Positions 6,273 to 7,566 of a DNA stretch of 7,566 nucleotides are shown here, piece by piece. The translations under genes and the position numbers were made by a program. The stretch is from an uncultured bacterium. GTDB lineage: Bacteria; Bacteroidota; Bacteroidia; Bacteroidales; Marinifilaceae. Position 1 is the first letter of the stretch, and each line of letters starts with the position of its first letter. The stretch covers positions 1 to 7,566 of the forward strand of contig CAJMQA010000169.1 in assembly GCA_905215395.1 (NCBI GenBank), written 5' to 3'. Under the pieces are notes generated by a model, which had not been told where the DNA came from, searched no databases, and saw only the letters and a list, made by a program, of their open reading frames with translations.

Positions 6273-7223
6273 TCAATTGAATAGAGAATCTACAAATTCT
6301 TCCCGGTCAAAAACTTGCAGATCTTCCATCTTCTCCCCAATTCCAATGTATTTTACAGGAATTTTAAACTGATCCGAGATACCGATCACAACCCCGCCCT
6401 TTGCAGTTCCGTCTAATTTTGTAATGGCCAATGCATTAACTTCTGTAGCCAAAGTAAATTGTTTTGCCTGTTCATACGCATTCTGGCCTGTAGATCCATC
6501 CAATACTAATAATACCTCATCAGGTGCAGCCGGTAATACCTTTTTCATGACATTCTTGATCTTGGTTAACTCATTCATCAGGTTGATTTTATTATGCAAA
6601 CGACCTGCTGTATCAATGATAACCACATCCGCATGATCAGCTTTAGCTTTATTCAATGTATCGTAGGCTACCGAAGCCGGATCTGCCCCCATACCCTGCT
6701 TCACAATAGGCACTCCCACCCGTTCTGCCCAGATAACCAACTGATCTACAGCAGCAGCACGAAAGGTATCAGCAGCCCCCAAGACAACCTTCTTACCTGC
6801 TTCCTTAAACTTATAAGCTAATTTTCCTATCGTAGTGGTTTTCCCCACTCCATTTACACCCACTACCATAATGACATAAGGAAGACCATTTCCAGGTAAT
6901 TCAAACGATTCATTGTGCTGAGCGGAATTTTCTTCCAGCAATCCGACGATCTCTTCTTTCAATACCTTATTGAGTTCATCAACCCCCATATATTTATCAC
7001 GTTCCACCCGTTCTTCAATACGTTGAATAATCCGGACTGTTGTCTCAACTCCAACATCTGAAGTGATCAGGACCTCTTCCAGATCATCCAGAACCTCTTC
7101 ATCCACTTTGGATTTCCCCACCACAATACGGGCCAGCTTTTTAAATACACTCTCTTTTGTCTTTTCCAACCCCTTGTTCAGGTTCTCTTTTTTTGCCTTT
7201 CCAAATAATCCGAATAAAGCCAT
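6273..7223 (-). CDS. ftsY: Signal recognition particle receptor FtsY
   Basis: The 316-residue SRP-family GTPase is the membrane-associated receptor that docks the SRP-ribosome-nascent chain complex at the SecYEG translocon. The helical N domain covers about 15-100 (LEEVLITSDVGVETT). The NG GTPase motifs are all intact: P-loop GVNGVGKTTT at 122-131, DTFRAAA at 152-158, DTAGR at 204-208, TKLDGTAKGG at 268-277 and GIGEKMEDL at 294-302. DGSTGQNA at 242-249 is the FtsY/Ffh signature for the closing region. The long acidic A domain of the Escherichia coli protein is absent, as is usual in this phylum; the short N-terminus MALFGLFGKAKKE is amphipathic and basic and could serve membrane contact. The start at 7223 is supported by the family's MxLFxxF beginning. 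The phosphatase gene follows after one base. A 94-base spacer separates it from the upstream AI-2E gene, so it may have its own promoter. Confidence 0.98.
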   Translation of the reverse strand: MALFGLFGKAKKENLNKGLEKTKESVFKKLARIVVGKSKVDEEVLDDLEEVLITSDVGVETTVRIIQRIEERVERDKYMGVDELNKVLKEEIVGLLEENSAQHNESFELPGNGLPYVIMVVGVNGVGKTTTIGKLAYKFKEAGKKVVLGAADTFRAAAVDQLVIWAERVGVPIVKQGMGADPASVAYDTLNKAKADHADVVIIDTAGRLHNKINLMNELTKIKNVMKKVLPAAPDEVLLVLDGSTGQNAYEQAKQFTLATEVNALAITKLDGTAKGGVVIGISDQFKIPVKYIGIGEKMEDLQVFDREEFVDSLFN

Positions 7224-7317
7224 TTCTTCTAAAATAGTATAAAATTTGAAAGCCCTAAATTACAAATAATTTCAATATTGCAACAATAACATTTATAAAT
7301 ATTTATCTCTCTCCTTA
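7224..7317 (-). promoter_or_regulatory. AT-rich spacer upstream of ftsY
   Basis: The spacer contains a 12-bp palindrome ATAAATATTTAT (7295-7306) just after the AI-2E stop and a short inverted repeat TATTG-CAA-CAATA (7276-7288). On the minus strand a TTTG (7266-7263) is followed 21 bases later by TATACTAT (7241-7234), spaced like a Bacteroidota -33/-7 pair but with a poor match to TAnnTTTG. It is a plausible but unproven location of the ftsY promoter. Confidence 0.3.
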
Positions 7318-7566
7318 TCACTTTCTGACTTCCAAATACTCTTTCTTGAAAATTTTTACACATAAAACAAAAATTGCTAACAATAAAGGCCCGAAAATTA
7401 CTCCCATAAATCCGAATACCGACAATCCGATAACAACCCCGAATATCGTTATTAAGGGATGAGTATCAGCCATTCGTTTCTGCAAAACAGAACGGATCAG
7501 ATTATCTGCATTAGCCACCACAACAATGCAATAAACAGCCAATCCTATAGCCATCCCCCAATGCCC
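7318..7566 (-). CDS. AI-2E family transporter, C-terminal fragment (start outside window)
   Basis: The frame is open from the window edge to the TGA at 7318, giving the last 82 residues. The internal ATG at 7554 is not the true start, because the frame continues upstream as Gly-His-Trp-Gly. The segment shows the typical C-terminal end of the AI-2E (UPF0118/PerM-like) polytopic membrane family: a transmembrane helix, the DNLIRSVLQKR loop with following HPL, the glycine-rich helix IFGVVIGLSVFGFMG, and the closing FGPLLLAIFVL helix with a basic tail. Family members are integral inner-membrane proteins proposed to export autoinducer-2 or, in other branches, to act as ion antiporters, so the substrate here cannot be stated. 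It lies upstream of ftsY in the same direction with a 94-base spacer. Confidence 0.88.
   Translation of the reverse strand, partial: GHWGMAIGLAVYCIVVVANADNLIRSVLQKRMADTHPLITIFGVVIGLSVFGFMGVIFGPLLLAIFVLCVKIFKKEYLEVRK

Noticed and set aside
7318..7566. A quorum-sensing (autoinducer-2) export function for the fragment
   Set aside because: The family name is historical; members differ in substrate, and only the last 82 residues are visible.
1..7566. CRISPR array, tRNA genes, insertion sequence ends or invertible promoter repeats
   Set aside because: Reading both strands showed no regularly spaced direct repeats, no cloverleaf-like sequences and no transposase or recombinase frame. The only clear inverted repeats are the short AT-rich ones described.

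Overview
The window is from a Bacteroidota bacterium, most likely order Bacteroidales. The evidence is: DUF4493 and PCMD lipoproteins (families largely confined to this phylum); a short FtsY without the long acidic N-terminal A domain; AT-rich spacers; and no convincing Shine-Dalgarno sequences before the starts. The genus cannot be fixed from the sequence alone. All supported genes lie on the minus strand, so the order of transcription runs from high to low coordinates. No tRNA, rRNA, insertion sequence, CRISPR array or integrase was seen, and no gene-free stretch exceeds 300 bases.

Right part (about 5795-7566), housekeeping genes. The window opens with the C-terminal end of an AI-2E family membrane protein. 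A 94-base spacer follows, then ftsY, the SRP receptor GTPase. One base after its stop comes a low-molecular-weight protein tyrosine phosphatase with intact catalytic motifs. ftsY and the phosphatase are almost certainly co-transcribed.

Junction (about 5684-5794). This is a very AT-rich spacer with a perfect 10-bp inverted repeat. It separates the housekeeping pair from the next unit and probably holds transcription signals for it.

Left part (1-5683), a cell-envelope operon of five tightly spaced genes (gaps of 18, 18, 0 and 5 bases). It begins with three successive lipoproteins that each carry an N-terminal DUF4493 domain. The first is short (DUF4493 plus a small C-terminal region). The second adds a Gly/Asp-Pro linker and a second beta domain. 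The third adds a fibronectin-III-like module and a C-terminal PCMD (putative carbohydrate metabolism) domain. Next is an outer-membrane protein whose sequence resolves into eight plausible amphipathic strands. Last is a fourth lipoprotein, cut by the window edge, with two tandem Ig-like repeats, the same fibronectin-III-like module and the start of a PCMD domain. The simplest reading, an inference, is a co-expressed set of outer-membrane or surface-exposed lipoproteins around one small beta-barrel, perhaps binding a glycan or forming a multi-subunit surface structure. No enzyme, SusC/SusD pair or regulator lies in this part, so the substrate and function are unknown. Its most interesting details are a G9 tract inside a coding region, shared sequence motifs among the three DUF4493 proteins, and a repeated fibronectin-III-like plus PCMD module.
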